Shown in pieces: positions 34,228 through 46,848 of a stretch of DNA of 64,000 bases; positions within the stretch are counted from its first letter, which is position 1, and every line of letters begins with the position of its first letter. Under the pieces are notes generated by a model. It was not told the origin of the DNA and searched no databases. It saw nothing but the letters and a program-made list of their open reading frames with translations. The position numbers were made by a program, and so were the translations under genes. The stretch covers positions 16,293,003 to 16,357,002 of the forward strand of contig NC_135551.1 of NCBI RefSeq assembly GCF_964340395.1, read 5' to 3'. This stretch comes from Glandiceps talaboti (taxonomy: Eukaryota; Hemichordata; Enteropneusta; Spengelidae).

Positions 34228-35145
34228 ACGATGCATACAGGAGTGAATTGAGATAAAGCCGTTGCATATCCAATGTACACTAAAAGACAATGGCGCTGGT
34301 ATATGGCAACACGGTGTTGCTTGCTCTGATTGTTTGTGCTTCCCGGACTGAATGCATGTACAGGTATGACCGTCTTGAACTGCTGCACATTCGGGACTAG
34401 TAGCGGGTTTTCACCTAAGCACTTATACCGACGGTCAACTACGATCCCCTCGTTAATGAGATATTCATATGCAAATACGGACGTTAACCTGAATGAACAC
34501 GACCTAAACAACAATACAGACTCATTAGTCTTTTAACAATATTTAACGTCATTGAGACCATCTGTAATTCTATATGCAAATCTTTAGATTCCACCAATCA
34601 AATATTGTAGTATTGCTCAGACACTGCAGCAGTAGCTGGCGGTTTTAGAAACAGGAGTTCTCTCAACTTGAGAACATTGTATCGTCATTGGCTAACGTTG
34701 GAAGACTCTGGCATGCAAATTATAATGAGATGTGCATTGAAATATTGAAGTATCAGGTAAAATCATCCTTAACGGAAGACAAACTTTGCACTGTATCTAG
34801 ACAAAGAGTAGAACTGTGTTGATTGGCAAGGGCATTTAGAGACTACTCTCTAAGATCTGATATTTTACTGACTTAATAATTAGAAAGTGCGAACCATGAA
34901 AATTAAAAGGTCGAAATATTCACGGAAATAAACCGTTAATCCTCATTCGACATGCGTTCGTAGGTTGTCTAGCCTGGTTGCTTTCAAAGTGGAAGTGAAG
35001 AACGGTAATGGTGCTACTTATGTTCTGCTTTAATTCCATGAATTTGACAAGACATTTTTTGTGGCAACCTTTATTTGTGGCAACCTTTATTTGTCAGAGG
35101 TGAAACTCCAGAGTAAAAGTAGTAAAACATAGTTATAGTTATAGC

Positions 35146-35216
35146 TCACCAGAGCTTGTTGAATTCAAAGTACATGTATAATATACATGTACTTGGAATT
35201 CAACAAGCTCTGGTGA
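35146..35216. repeat. 71-bp near-perfect palindrome
   Basis: The arms 35146-35180 and 35182-35216 are reverse complements with a single mismatch and a one-base centre. They contain CAGAGCTTGTTGAATTC and GTACATGTATA. It lies inside the 34405-36543 element. Confidence 0.95.
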
Positions 35217-35796
35217 TTCTCCCCAGTACGTAGTCGAGCAGCACAGTTACGCAACCATATCGTACCATATTACTTGCACTTACTCTTTGTCATGTTAATT
35301 TCCATACATCAACTTTCGTTGGAGACAAATATATACGTCAATTGATTATTGACCTTTTCGTTGGTCATTTCGATTTATCCGTATTAGCATAACAATGGAT
35401 TTTCGTCGGCTTTCGTTCTAAATATATTCGTTCAAAAATTTGCATACGTCCACTTTCGTCGACGTTAAATATTGTCAAAAGATAATGAGTTTCGTCGATT
35501 TATACGTCGCATTTTATTTGCATGAGGATATCATATTTTTGTTTCTATTTGTTTTCCCTGTCTGCACAGTCAAGTAACTTGTTTTGTGAATGCATGAAGC
35601 CAATGAGGCGAGGGAGCCCTGTAATAAATAACCGATCTCCAGTCCAAAAGTGTTGCAAAAAGCTGTGAAACTTTAACAAACGTTGATGTAGTCATGACTT
35701 ATGTATTCGACGATCGGGTTGTTGTGTTATTGTCGACCAGCACCATTATGAAACCCACTATACATCCTTTATAACTGGCTATCAAGGTATCAATAA

Positions 35797-36159
35797 TCAT
35801 AACGTGTTCAACATGATCACAATATTCCGAGTCCACCCTGTCATAAATTCTGGTCGTTTCCTATTTGTGCGAACAATTTCTTTTCTGATGACGTTGGACA
35901 ACACCCTTATTCTACGTCTTACTACAGTAACAGAACGAATAATGTAAATGTCCTGCACATCTCGAGAAAGAATGCGTAAATTTGCACGGACATGATCTGC
36001 TATCATTTGATAATTGTTAGCATACTGACCCATAGCTTCCAAAATCGGACGTTCGATACGTGTCACAGGAACCCGGATAACACGTCCGCACCCGGCCATT
36101 TTTTCACGACAATTCCCTGGAGCACGTGTTCGAATTACTTTGATAACTAATTCTAACAT
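35797..36159 (-). CDS. Hypothetical basic protein, 120 codons, inside the inverted-repeat element
   Basis: An ATG-initiated frame encodes an Arg-rich protein with RVIRVPVTRIERPILEAMGQ, YANNYQMIADHVR and VVRRRIRVLSNVIRKEIVRT. There is no DDE motif or zinc finger, and I do not recognise a family. It lies between the internal and right copies of the terminal repeat. It could be a transposon accessory ORF or a chance frame. Confidence 0.3.
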   Translation of the reverse strand: MLELVIKVIRTRAPGNCREKMAGCGRVIRVPVTRIERPILEAMGQYANNYQMIADHVRANLRILSRDVQDIYIIRSVTVVRRRIRVLSNVIRKEIVRTNRKRPEFMTGWTRNIVIMLNTL

Positions 36160-36639
36160 ATTACATGAATTCTATATTTAAAAGAATTAGAAGGAAAGTG
36201 AACAGATGGTTCAAATCATGCAAAATCAATACGTTCTCGTCTCAAGCTTGCAATTCCAAGCCTATCAACCAATCGCCATGTTCTTTTAGTTCATTAACAC
36301 CTGCAAACAGGTGTACAAGAAATGTATTGACAAATCTGTAAGCTTGTGATAATGAAATGCAAATTACTTGACAAAGGAAACATTCTCTTTCACCCACTCG
36401 AGCTGAAGACGTTAAATATTGTCAATAGATTAATGAGGTTTCAGTCGATTTATACATGGCATCTATTCATGCTTACGTTCGTATTTGCATATCAATAGTT
36501 TGACGTCTGCATATATCATTCGTCTACGCTTAGGTGAAAACCCACTAGTTAGACAGTAATTATCAACCTTCATTCTTTGGTAATTTGGATTACATTTTCA
36601 ACGACCACTTGGATGTTCAAGGGTCTATTGTTCACTCAG

Positions 36640-39150
36640 GTGTTACCCTGTTTTGCGTACGACGTCAAAGGAAACGTGGGAAGCGAGACGGTGCTTTAGC
36701 TCGTTTTTGACGTCGCAGTTATTGGCCTCCACTACCCAGTATATACCTCTCTAATATAATGTCTGATCTCTCAGGAAGAAATGTGACAAACTTTTCTGAT
36801 AAATTTAAGTCTAGGGGGGATTTTAGAGATTGTTCTGTGTTTTGTTTCACTGAAACTTGGCTTGACCCTACCATTCCTGAGTCAGCTGTTGAACCCCCTG
36901 GTTACACAATGTACAGAATGGACAGGTTACCTGAACTTTCTCACAAGTCTAAAGGTGGAGGTGTGTGTTTCATGGTGAACCAGAGATAGTGTAGCGACAC
37001 AGAAGTTCTCTCTAAAACATGTTCTCCTGATTTTCAAACTTTATCTATCAGCTGTAAACCGTTTTATCTTCCAAGAGAATTTAGTTCTGTGGTTCTTATT
37101 GGAGTTTATATCCCACCACATACAACAGCATCTATTGCTATCCACAAACTTTCCGAACACATCACAGCTCTAGAGAATTGCTTCCCTGTTTCTGCTGTCA
37201 TAATCACCGGTGACTTCAATCATGCCAATTTAAGGAGACAGCTTCCGAAATGTAAACAACAAATTATATGCGCAACGAGAGGAGAGAAAACGTTGGACCA
37301 CTGTTATTGTACCATCCCTGATGCCTATCATTCCATTGCTCGTGCGCCTCTGGATAACTCTGATCACGCGATTGTATATTTACTGCCAATGTACAGACAG
37401 AAATTGAAGACGGAAAAACCACGGAAAAAGAGTGTTCGTAAATGGACGAACGACAACATTGAAAAGTTGAGAGCCTGTTTTGACTGTACCGATTGGAATG
37501 TATTTAAAGATTCGTGTGACAATATTGATGACTATGCAGATACTATTGTCTCTTATGTAAGTTTCTGTGAGAGTATCATATATCTGTATACCAACGAAGG
37601 ACGTCAATATTTATGCAAATGATAAACCATGGTTTACTCGGGAACTCAAGCAAATTTTGCAAAAGAAAGATAATGCCTTCAAAGCTGGTGACTTGCTAAC
37701 TTACAAAAAAGCTAAGTATGAGTCGTGCAGAGCAATTAAATCCGCTAAAGTGAAATACAGGGACAAGTTGGAGGAGCAGTTTATGATACAAAGAAAGTTT
37801 GGCAAGGTCTTGAAAAAATTACAGGTTATAAGATAAGAAGCAGTCTTACACAAAATTTTGACCCAAGTCTCCCCAACAAATTAAATCAGTTTTACAGTCG
37901 ATTTGACTCCAATAACACTACATCTGCACATGGTTTACTTACAGACGTTTGTTCAGAGCGTCTTTCTCCACCTTTCATCGTAGAGGAAACTGAAGTCAGA
38001 AAATCATTTTTGCTGCAGAATACTAGAAAGGCTGCAGGTCTTGATAACGTATCTACCATCAACACTTAAGTACTGTGCTGACCAACTTGCCCTTGTATTT
38101 AACGTAACGACCCCTTCAACGGTGTAAAGTACCCGCATGCTTCAGGTCCTCCATAATAGTTCCAGTCCCAAAGTGACTTCAAGGAAAATATCATGTTTGA
38201 ACGATTATAGACCTGTAGCTCTAACTTCTGTAATCATGAAGGTCTTTGAGCGATTCATATTAAGATACCTTAAATCTGCTACCGAACTCTTGGTTTACAC
38301 TTTGTTCTACAACATCTAGAATCATCTGGTACATATGCACGTATTATTTTCATAGATTATAGTTCAGCATTTAATACGATCGTTCCAAAGCAATTGTTTG
38401 AGAAGCTCAAATCATTCGATCTTAATAAGTCCCTGTGTTTTTTGCTTTTGGACTTTTTGTTGAATAGGCCACACACCGTTAGGCTTGGGGATAAAACATC
38501 AGGTTCCATCACTGTTAGTACTGGCGCACCTCAAGGTTGTGTCCCATCCCCGATGTTATATTCCTTGTTTACCAACGATTGTGTCTCCCATAATGAGTCT
38601 GTATAAAGTTCGTAAAATTTGCAGATGACACTAGTTATTGGGCTGATTACAAATGGCAACGAAGTCATCTACTGTTCCTAGGTGGCCTTGTTAGTCGACT
38701 TGTGCTCAAAAAAATAACCTTGAGCTGAATATTAAGAAAACAAAAGAAATGCTCATCGACTTTCGCAGAAAACCAATTTTAATTGTCCCTTTTGAAATCC
38801 ATGATCAACATGTTGACCAGGTGGAATCGTTTACCTTCTCAGGTTCAACAGTTACAAATACATTGAGATGGGATACCCACATACATGCAATTTTGGTAAA
38901 GTCACAACAACGTTTGTTTTTCCTGAGGCAACTTAAGAAATTTGGGTTAAGTCAACATATTCTCATTCGTTTTTACAGAGCAACCATTGAGGGTATTATT
39001 ACATTTTCTTTTACTGTCTGGTACGGTAATGCGACACAAAAGGATATAATTAATCTTGAAAGAATAGCTAAGACCGCTTCAAGAATAATCGGGTGTGAGG
39101 TTCCATCGGTTGATTCTGTTTATGCTGCTGGCCTTACACGGAGATAGTGT
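36640..39150 (+). pseudogene. L2/Rex1-like LINE with endonuclease and RT, broken
   Basis: An Arg-rich start (GKRDGALARF) leads to an ATG at 36759 and an AP-endonuclease domain: CFTETWLD, GGGVCFMVN, GVYIPPHTTAS, ITGDFNHANL, LDHCY and NSDHA. A stop interrupts it at 36987. The linker (NDKPWFTRELKQIL) and RT follow with frameshifts: IIFIDYSSAFNTI, STGAPQGCVPSP and VKFADDT. The C-terminal block is MLIDFRRKP, SQQRLFFLRQLKKFGLS and RATIEGIITF. It stops at 39147 without the usual tail, so the 3' end is lost or diverged. It is the same group as 10335-11154 and 39964-42015. Confidence 0.85.
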
Positions 39151-39189
39151 AATTGTATTTTATAACCATTTTAAAGCATTGTAAGACTT

Positions 39190-39860
39190 CTAATCATGAC
39201 TATGATTTGATCTTTTATGCCTCTAAATGGCCCCCATTGTCTTATGTTTAAAAAACGTGTCATCTTTGAGGTGTCCCCTTCCCCCGGTGATAATTGTCAT
39301 GCTCCCAAAACAAGATGGAAGGTAGTTAGCTGAGTACCTCTCTGTATAGGTTAGAGCTCATTATGTGAAATCCACATATCCTTTATAAATTAATCTCATT
39401 TGTACTGTTACTGGTTATCACTTATTGTAATGTATCACTGTACCATATAATTTTATATCTCCACTGTAGTGTAGGTGACAGAAGGGGTGGCTAAAATAAT
39501 TCTGGATATTCATTTGACGAGTGTTAACATTTTTTGAGAGGAGAGTGGAGAGGAGCTACAAAATTGTTTAACTGTAAATTGTGTACATTTCAAAACTGTA
39601 GAACTGATAGGAATCGATTGATACAAGGTGCAAGAGATAAAATCAAAATCACTGAATATTACAATGTAACGCAACTTGAAATGTTTGCCATCATTATATA
39701 CGGTTTGTTTTTACATCCTTGTCAAACATTGTAAAAATAAATATAAAAAAATCGACCAACCTACCCAATGTGATGGGTTAGGTTGCCCGTTGAACAGCTT
39801 TTTATTTTTTTTCTGGCCTAACAAACAATTAGTTATTAATTTAGTCAATGTAACATGTAA
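39190..39860. repeat. Dispersed repeat, also present at 50610-51080
   Basis: Shared runs include TTTTATATCTCCACTGTAGT, GTAGGTGACAGAAGG, GTAAATTGTGTACATTTC and GTGATGGGTTAGGTT. The copy near 50.6-51.1 kb lies inside the hAT-like element, so this may be a relative of that element. Its termini were not found. Confidence 0.7.
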
Positions 39861-39959
39861 TGTTTGATGATAGAATAAAGTTGAAGCTCAGTAATCAGTA
39901 CACTGCAATTCAAATTATCAAAATTTGACATTTTTTACCTTCCATAAGGAAGGTTATAT

Positions 39960-39963
<4 letters not shown>

Positions 39964-39992
<29 letters not shown>

Positions 39993-42015
39993 AAACTTTA
40001 TTGAGTCCCTTTTAGGGTAATTGGGTTATCTGCTACAAAAGATTATTAAAAACAGTAAAATGTACATACAGTGATGTTATGAATACCATAATCTAAAACA
40101 ATATGTGAAGCGATTAAAAGAAATATAAATACATTAACAATACAGACCGATACATTAGTTTCTATTAAAAGTTTTGTTAAGGAGTGTGATGGCTTGAGGT
40201 ATAAATGAATCATGATAACGGGTAGTACGAGAAGCTAGCTGTCTAAATCTACCACTCCTATCAATTCTCCTGACATTGATTTCCTGTCTCAGTGGGTTTG
40301 TTTCGTCCCTCATTATGTGCAACACTTTGTCTGCCATTCGCTCGTGTAAGACTTCATCCGCCTTAAGTTGTTTCTTTCCAATGACATTGCCTGCTTTACT
40401 GATCAATTTATCCAACCTCTTCTTATTTTGTTGTGTACTATTTCCACCCCAGCAAACAATGCAGTAACTTATAACACTATTTATGACAGCTCCATAAAAC
40501 AACGAAAGTATATCCCGATTAACATTAAAAGACCGCAACTTTCTTAAACAGTACAACCTGGAGTTAAGCTTCTTGGAAAGAATATCAATATGGTGTTGCC
40601 AATTTAGTTTACAGTCTAAGCCAAGCCCCAAGTACTGATAATTGTCAACTCTGGCTACCTCAGCACCCTTAATCGAGACTAAGCTGGGATCACCCCGCCT
40701 TTTACGAAAATCAATTACCATTTCCTTAGTCTTAGCAACATTTAATATTAGGTGGTTTTGGTCACAATATTCAACAAAGCGATCAATTTGATGAAGGTAG
40801 TCGGTGTCATCATCATCATCACCTAGTAACCCAATCATGGCAGAGTCATCAGCAAATTTGATTAGAGGGCATGTTTGCACTGAAGATCTATGATCGGCTG
40901 TGTATAATGTGAACAGAAAAGGTGCCAATACTGTACCCTGTGGGGCTCCTGTACTTGAGTTAATATCATTTGCTGTCAGTGAATGAAATCTAACATATTG
41001 GGCCCTATTCGTGAGATAATCGATAACCCATGTAATCATAGAAGCTGGTATATTCATTCGCATTAATTTCCTACCCAGCAGATGTGGTTGAATGGTATTG
41101 AATGCGCTTGAAAAATCAAAAAACATTATACGGACTGAGTTACCTGCCTTATCTAAATGTGAATAGATCTTATATAATGCAAATAGGATAGCATCATCAG
41201 TACTTCTGTTTTGTCTGTATGCAAACTGTAGAGGATCTGTGAAATTTGACACCAAGGAATTCAGTTGTTTAAGGACAATGCGTTCACACACCTTCATAAG
41301 AGCTGACGTTAGAGCAACAGGACGTAGGTCATTCATGCACGTCACAGAGCTCTTCTTAGGGACTGGGACAATACAGGACCTCTTCCAGATGGAAGGAACA
41401 GACATACTTTTGAAACACATATTAAAAATCACACTATAAATATTGGCTAACTGGTCGGCACATACTTTCAATATACGGGGCGGAATTAGGTCTGGGCCTA
41501 CAGCTTTGTTTGGGTTTACTTTTAGAAACAGTTGCCTGACTTCTTCTTCTGTGGTGATAAAAACCGATTCATCAGTGTTTGCACAATTATTACATATAGT
41601 CTTCAAGTCTGTAAGTTCTTGACTAAAATCATGACAGTCAAACCTATTATAGAAACAATTGAGATCGTTCACATAGTCAATTGATGTCTTTGGTACAGAA
41701 GAGTTCAAATTACTGTTCTTCCTGGTATAACCACTCATTAGTTTCATTGAAGCCCACACACGTCTCATATCATTTCCAATAAACTTTTCCTCTACTTTAC
41801 GCTTATATTTCTCCTTTTCAATCTTTATGACACGTTTTATTTCTTTCTGCACTTCCCTCAGTTGGTCTTTATTCTTCAGTGCGAAGATACCTTTTTTTCT
41901 GTTGATAAGTTCTTTCACTTTTGTGGTAATCCATATGGTTTATTATTTGGAAAATTTTTGACTATTTTGGTCGGCACCACAGTTTCAATACAGAAATTGA
42001 TATATGCTCCAATAG
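39964..42015 (-). mobile_element. L2/Rex1-like LINE, 5'-truncated, RT ORF intact over 587 codons
   Basis: From 41918 to the stop at 40155 the frame is open. Its first codon here is GTG, not a real start. It has a basic coiled pre-RT segment, VNPNKAVGPDLIPPRILK, DLRPVALTSALMKVCER, FFDFSSAFNTI (266-276), GAPQGTVLAP (324-333), the FADD catalytic box (355-358), KTKEMVIDFRKRR and a complete C-terminus. A 2-bp insertion at CCATATGG separates it from the upstream linker (VPTKIVKNFPNNKP), which runs to about 42015. The 3' UTR carries CAATAAAG and ends with (TTATC)n at 39964-39996. It is the youngest-looking retroelement in the window, but it lacks the endonuclease. Confidence 0.9.
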
Positions 42016-42340
42016 GGATGAAATGTTTGTGTGTATGTATGTGTGTGTGTCTGTATCAACATTTTCTAAAGAACAACTGGCTCAATTCAAACGTCAAATT
42101 GTGTAGACGTGTTTTGTAGAGTAATGGCAAGATCTGATTAGCTTTTGATCTCATGAATATCAATGAGCAATTTATGTAATTAATGGTTTTCGGTAATTAG
42201 GCTATATCTCAAGGGTGCAATTCTTCAAATTCATTATAACTTGGTACATACATGTGCGATACCAAAGCGCAACTACCTGAAAATGTTATCGATTTAGCTT
42301 TTAGTTTGAATAATTTATTGGCATATTTCTGTAGACTCAG
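42016..42340 (-). mobile_element. Pearl/Helentron-like repeat, family 1, copy G, minus orientation
   Basis: (GT)n-type microsatellite, then TTTCTAAAGAACAACTGGCT and a monomer with TTAATGGTTTTCGGTAATTA and GGCTATATCTCAAG. The LINE 5' end abuts its microsatellite, so the LINE probably inserted into or recombined with this copy. Confidence 0.6.
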
Positions 42341-43740
42341 TGGGCACACACACGAAAGTTGTTGTTTCTGGACAGGAAATATGGCCATATCATTTTCAAA
42401 TTTCACAAACTAATGCACAGATAAAGCTGAATGAGAAATCATATCTTTTTAGATTTTCGATTAGAAGTTTAGGAAGTATGATATTGATCTCGAACTGCCT
42501 CCTTTTTACCCATGTTCTTTTCCAATTTCTCCCGATAACAAACTACCGCTGTTTGTTGCAAGGCTTGTAATTGTTTATCTAGCTCAGTATCTCAGGAAAT
42601 AAATACACTCTCACATATTTATCAAGAGTAATAATGTATGATTTATACTGAAATATATCTGGTCAAAATATGGAAAATAGACCAAGCATAGCCTTGGAAG
42701 AAAATTTCGTGACAATGTATCATTAATGGTGACCGATACATTGATCTCTATATAATTAGTGTATAGTGAGGGCGCGCCAGTTAAGAAAATCTTGACAATT
42801 TTCCAGTAGTGATTAAAGGAATGTGAAATAGTCTATGTGCGACGAGTAGACAAACCGACTTGTAAACTCATGGTGGGAAAGAAGGAAGTTCAACATACAT
42901 GCACATGCTGATGTTTGTGTTAGTGCAGCTTATAATTTGAAACTTATAGGATTTGGAGCAGATGGTACATCTGTCGGTCGAATTGGGAATGTATACACAT
43001 TACCCAGTGACGAAGTAGGGCAATAATACTGTATCACTTCACTGTATTAAAGTTGTTAAACTGTTACAATGTTTACCATGAAATATGTAAATGTTATGAT
43101 GCATAATTATAGCAATGTTATGTGGGTTTAAATTTTGTTTATTATAATTGCCATGGAAACGGGTGTGCACATCCCAAGTATGTAGGGATCACGAAAGCTT
43201 AGTGAAGTCAAGGATGGCAAGCCTTCCTGTACTGAGAATAGGAGGCGGACATTTAAACAACATTTTTGACAACTAACTTTCATTGGGACTTGAACAATCA
43301 CAGATATAGAGGTAAATTTCTTGCATAAATCATGAAATTGCAAGACTATACCCTTACCATTCAGTTTAAATCTCATGTGACTGTTGAATAGTTATTGTTG
43401 CTGATACACACGCAACTACTGTATACTGTAAACATGGTATGAGACAGATTACAAGAACAAGTTATATGCATGAGTCTATTTGAGGTTTTGTTTTTTTCTG
43501 CATATTCCATCTTAATAATTGATGTAAACCATAAACTGCCCACTCTACTATGGCAGTAACTTCAACTGCCAAGTTGAAAGATAACGTTTATATGAAAAAT
43601 CATTGCTCAAAAATTCTAGACTGACTCCAAAGAATATTTAAGTGTTAAACTACCAACTAACAGTTTGAAAACGGTTAATTTGTACTTGAATCGTACATAA
43701 TTGGTAGATATATCATCTTCTTTAATATAGCTATATAGCT
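42341..43740. other. No gene recognised
   Basis: No splice-bounded frame or known element is visible. Confidence 0.4.
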
Positions 43741-43744
43741 ATCA

Positions 43745-43885
43745 TTTGGGATGCTTTTTCTGCCCAAAATCAAGATTGAAAAAGAAAACCCTGCTGGCTA
43801 AATATTTCCAAGTACTGATTACAGCCCAATGCGAGACCTTTCTTGCAAAGCCGACATCTATTTGTAAAGGAATCTCCCATTGTTC
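43745..43885 (+). repeat. Dispersed repeat, copy 2 (inverted partner of 21765-21900)
   Basis: CTGCCCAAAATCAAG, CCAAGTACTGATTACAGCCC and GCCGACATCTATTTGTAAAG match the other copy in reverse orientation. Confidence 0.6.
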
Positions 43886-44099
43886 TGCATGGATGCTGCA
43901 GTTACTTTCCACTGTTAGTTTCATGTAGTGTACCATGCAACACATCTCTTAAGTAGAGGGGGAGGGGTACTGTAAAATAAAAAATATTAAAACATGTGAA
44001 GCTTTTTTATGGGGGGAGCACTATGAAAATTCTTGTTTTCAAATGGGGCATGAAATATTTTGTGTGCGGCGGGGGGGGGGGGTTAAAAATTTTTTTGAC

Positions 44100-44640
44100 C
44101 GAAATAGTTTTCCCAAAGTCCCCTTCTCCTGTCGTTAATCCTGCCCCCAGCCTAATTTACTAACCATATGAGGACTAGAGTGGAAGCTGCAATGTTATTA
44201 AAAAGATAATAAAACTTCCGAAAGCTATGCCTTATTTTACCATACTTTGGTCCAATAATCCTCAACAAATAATCTATAACTCAAATCTGTATACTGAGGG
44301 ACTGATGATATGGACATGGTTACATCATCATAATCTTTTTCCGTTCAGGAGATTTTTTATGGTGGTTACGAGGGCACTTTTACAATATACGAAACCACAC
44401 CATACATCCAAACAATGCCATATACTGTGTAGCATAGTTTTAAATCATCATTCTCGTGACATTCGGAATGGTCTTGGTCTTGAGTGAGGAATATGAACTC
44501 TTGTACCTGGTACGGTATGGGTTGTTGTTTTTCGCTTTGTAGCGTTGTAGGTGAAAGGTTAACACTACATTCCTGATTAGGATACAATTACTATATTGAA
44601 CATTAGTATGTTATTAATTAGCTTACATTTAATTTGAGAT
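44100..44640. repeat. Array unit 1, block X1
   Basis: First of four X blocks (others at 56690-57230, 59395-59676, 59805-60370). Shared phrases are TAATTTACTAACCA(T/G)ATGA, CACTTTTACAAT(A/G)TACGAA, TACCTGGTACGG and CTATATTGAACATTAGTATG. No frame is conserved across copies. Confidence 0.85.
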
Positions 44641-45010
44641 GGAACTAACGTGCCACTAGCTACTGACATCACACAAAGGAAATTCGATTTTATCGTCTGC
44701 CTTATCGGCGGGCTATGTGCTGATTCGTTGATTATGTATGACGTATGACTATATAATGAATTCAACAGAAACGGCAACAATGTTAACAACAACAACGTAT
44801 AACACAAAATCTGAATCAATAAATGTAATTCATGACAGCGGTTATCTCAGAGATATGTTCTCATTATATGAACTGTCATAACGAAGCATTCATGTTCACT
44901 GCAGGTCAGTTTGCATTACCGTTTTCACTGGCTTTCGTTGACATTGTGATGTAGTGTTTTAAAGAAATTTGAACGTCAGGGCTTTTGGACTCAGATATTC
45001 GGTAAAATAC

Positions 45011-45041
<31 letters not shown>

Positions 45042-45064
45042 TGTATGTGCATCCATGTATGTAT
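45011..45064. repeat. (GTAT)n microsatellite
   Basis: About 12 GTAT units with a short interruption near the end. Confidence 0.9.
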
Positions 45065-45069
45065 GCAGA

Positions 45070-45330
45070 TCTAAGCTATGTCATATGTAGAAATACATCG
45101 CCTTTGTGTTAAAGAACATTGATTTTTCGTTGTGGATAAAGAAAAAGGTTCTTGATGAGGCTGCGTTGTTGTCAGTGATATCATACAGCTGTGAGACGTG
45201 GCTTTACAATGGATACCTCCTGGCAGAAAATATGTACATTACCGGGATCAAAGCCATGCTAGGTGTGCGTAAATCATCACCGTACTATATATGCTTATTA
45301 ACTACATTGAAACAGCGTATTCGGTCAACG
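45070..45330 (+). pseudogene. LINE C-terminal fragment
   Basis: The frame encodes KNIDFSLWIKKKVLDEAALL, SYSCETWL and IKAMLGVRKSSPY. This is the post-thumb signature of a LINE group that includes the copy at 15270-17640: an (A)LLSxxxYxCExW segment, then IKxxLGVR. No catalytic motifs are present. It is bounded upstream by a stop next to the GTAT microsatellite. Confidence 0.6.
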
Positions 45331-45479
45331 CAGAAAATATCATCAGTAAACTTGTACATTGTAATTTATTTTGTATGTATACATATAATGGGAATATGTA
45401 TTAACTTTCAGTATATGCAATTGTCATGGGGAGGGTCATGTTTGACAAAATGTAACAAAGGAGAGAGTCACTTTTACAA

Positions 45480-45770
45480 GCGGAGAATGGGAGGCGGGTC
45501 AGGTTTACTTAATAGACCATGTGTGATTTCCTCCCCCCCCCCCCTGTAAATACTGATGGCTCCCGAAATGAAAACGTGTTGCTTCCACATACACATACAC
45601 CTAATTTAATGTTTTACGTTTTCTATTGAAACAGCCCTGAAACCAGATTCTTTTTATGGATGTGTTAAGGACTGATTTATTTGTTGACAGTTGTATCTGT
45701 ATTAACAAGTGGTATGTTTTCATTATTAACTTTAATGATAAATACCTACATTATTCATTTATAGCATAGC
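45480..45770. repeat. Block Y1 (partner 61620-61890)
   Basis: Shared phrases are GTGTTGCTTC(C/T)ACATACACA, GAAACAGCC, GATGTGTTAA and ACTGATTTAT. The block is absent from array unit 2. Confidence 0.7.
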
Positions 45771-46689
45771 GGCTCAATGACTAGTACGCTTGAATGTTCT
45801 ATATACTATGCAAAAATTTGGTGGTTTACCCAAGGATGCATTGTTGTGCAATGACTATGCATGCGCGTTCTTTGACTGGCGACTCAGACTTACGCTATTA
45901 TAACCACTGGCGACTCCATATTTTAAATCACACCGTTCATAACAAACTAACTAATGTGTCAAAATTGCTCACTGCTTAGGATTTATCTCAAAGGTCGCAG
46001 TTATATACCCCGTTAATACTTGACTATTTACAAAGACAAAGTGTGAACTGACCACAGCTAGTTAGCTAGCTGAAGCTAGTTATATATTGATATCGGTAAT
46101 GAGTGACATGCCAAACATGATACTGTAGACTTTCGACTAGCATTCCTCAACGTTGTCAAAACGATATAACAGCCTCATACCTTTTGATAAAATAGTAACG
46201 TTGTGTCTGTTCATTATTTTTATGTTCAATTTTACTCTGGAAACACTTTTAGTTAGTAGATTGACATCCTACATCGTCCGACAATTTAAACTGTATTTTC
46301 CAATATGGCGGATAGTGACGTCACTAACTATCGCGAGATTTGTGAAAGCTCAACAGTAAGGTATGGCAAGTCTCGTGTATTGCGATATTTCGTCCAGACA
46401 TTTGATATTTGGTTTGAAATAATTTTAGCTTTTCTGAGAAAACTAATCAAAATCTGTGATTGACAAAAATCAGTGTGCAAAAGATTGAGTTTAGAGAGAT
46501 TAAGAGATTTAGACATGCATTACAATACAGAAGTGTGAACAACAGTCTCCTGCAGTTATTCAAATATAAAGGCAACGATATTGTGCTTGTGCAAACAGGA
46601 CGTCAGCACATACCAACTTAGATATTTCATGATTTTAGCATAATCATGATAAAATCGTCAACTTCAACTTCTGAACCCAAACAGTATGG

Positions 46690-46842
46690 ACTTTTAGTAC
46701 AAAATGGTTCAGAATACATCTGAATACACCTTTCTGGGTGTTGTAAGGGCTTACAATAACAACTACAAACTCTACATACAGTGTCAAACAAAGATTAAAG
46801 TGTCGAATGGAGCTGAATTTACAATATAAATACTGTCATATA
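46690..46842. repeat. Block Z1 of array unit 1
   Basis: CTGGGTGTTGTAAGGGCTTA, ACAATAACAACTACAAAC and GTCGAATGGAGCTGAATTTA recur at 57490-57636 and 62150-62312. A CR1 insertion interrupts the unit immediately afterwards. Confidence 0.85.
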
Positions 46843-46848
46843 TTACGT

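Larger units (their letters stand above)
34405..36543. mobile_element. Inverted-repeat DNA element, 2,139 bp, TIRs of about 140-155 bp
   Basis: GGGTTTTCACCTAAGC at 34405-34420 is repeated inverted at 36528-36543. The similarity continues inward through ATATGCAAATACG(G/A)ACGT and ACAATATTTAACGTC. Flanks are ACTAGTAGC and ACTAGTTAG, agreeing in the first six bases and compatible with a decayed 8-9 bp target duplication as in Mutator-like elements. A third copy of the terminal repeat lies inside at about 35380-35545. No transposase motifs are seen. Confidence 0.7.

Noticed and set aside
44577-44819. Leucine-rich minus-strand frame resembling a signal peptide
   Set aside because: The leucines come from a short CAA/TTG-rich stretch, the first codon is TTG, and other array units have no counterpart.
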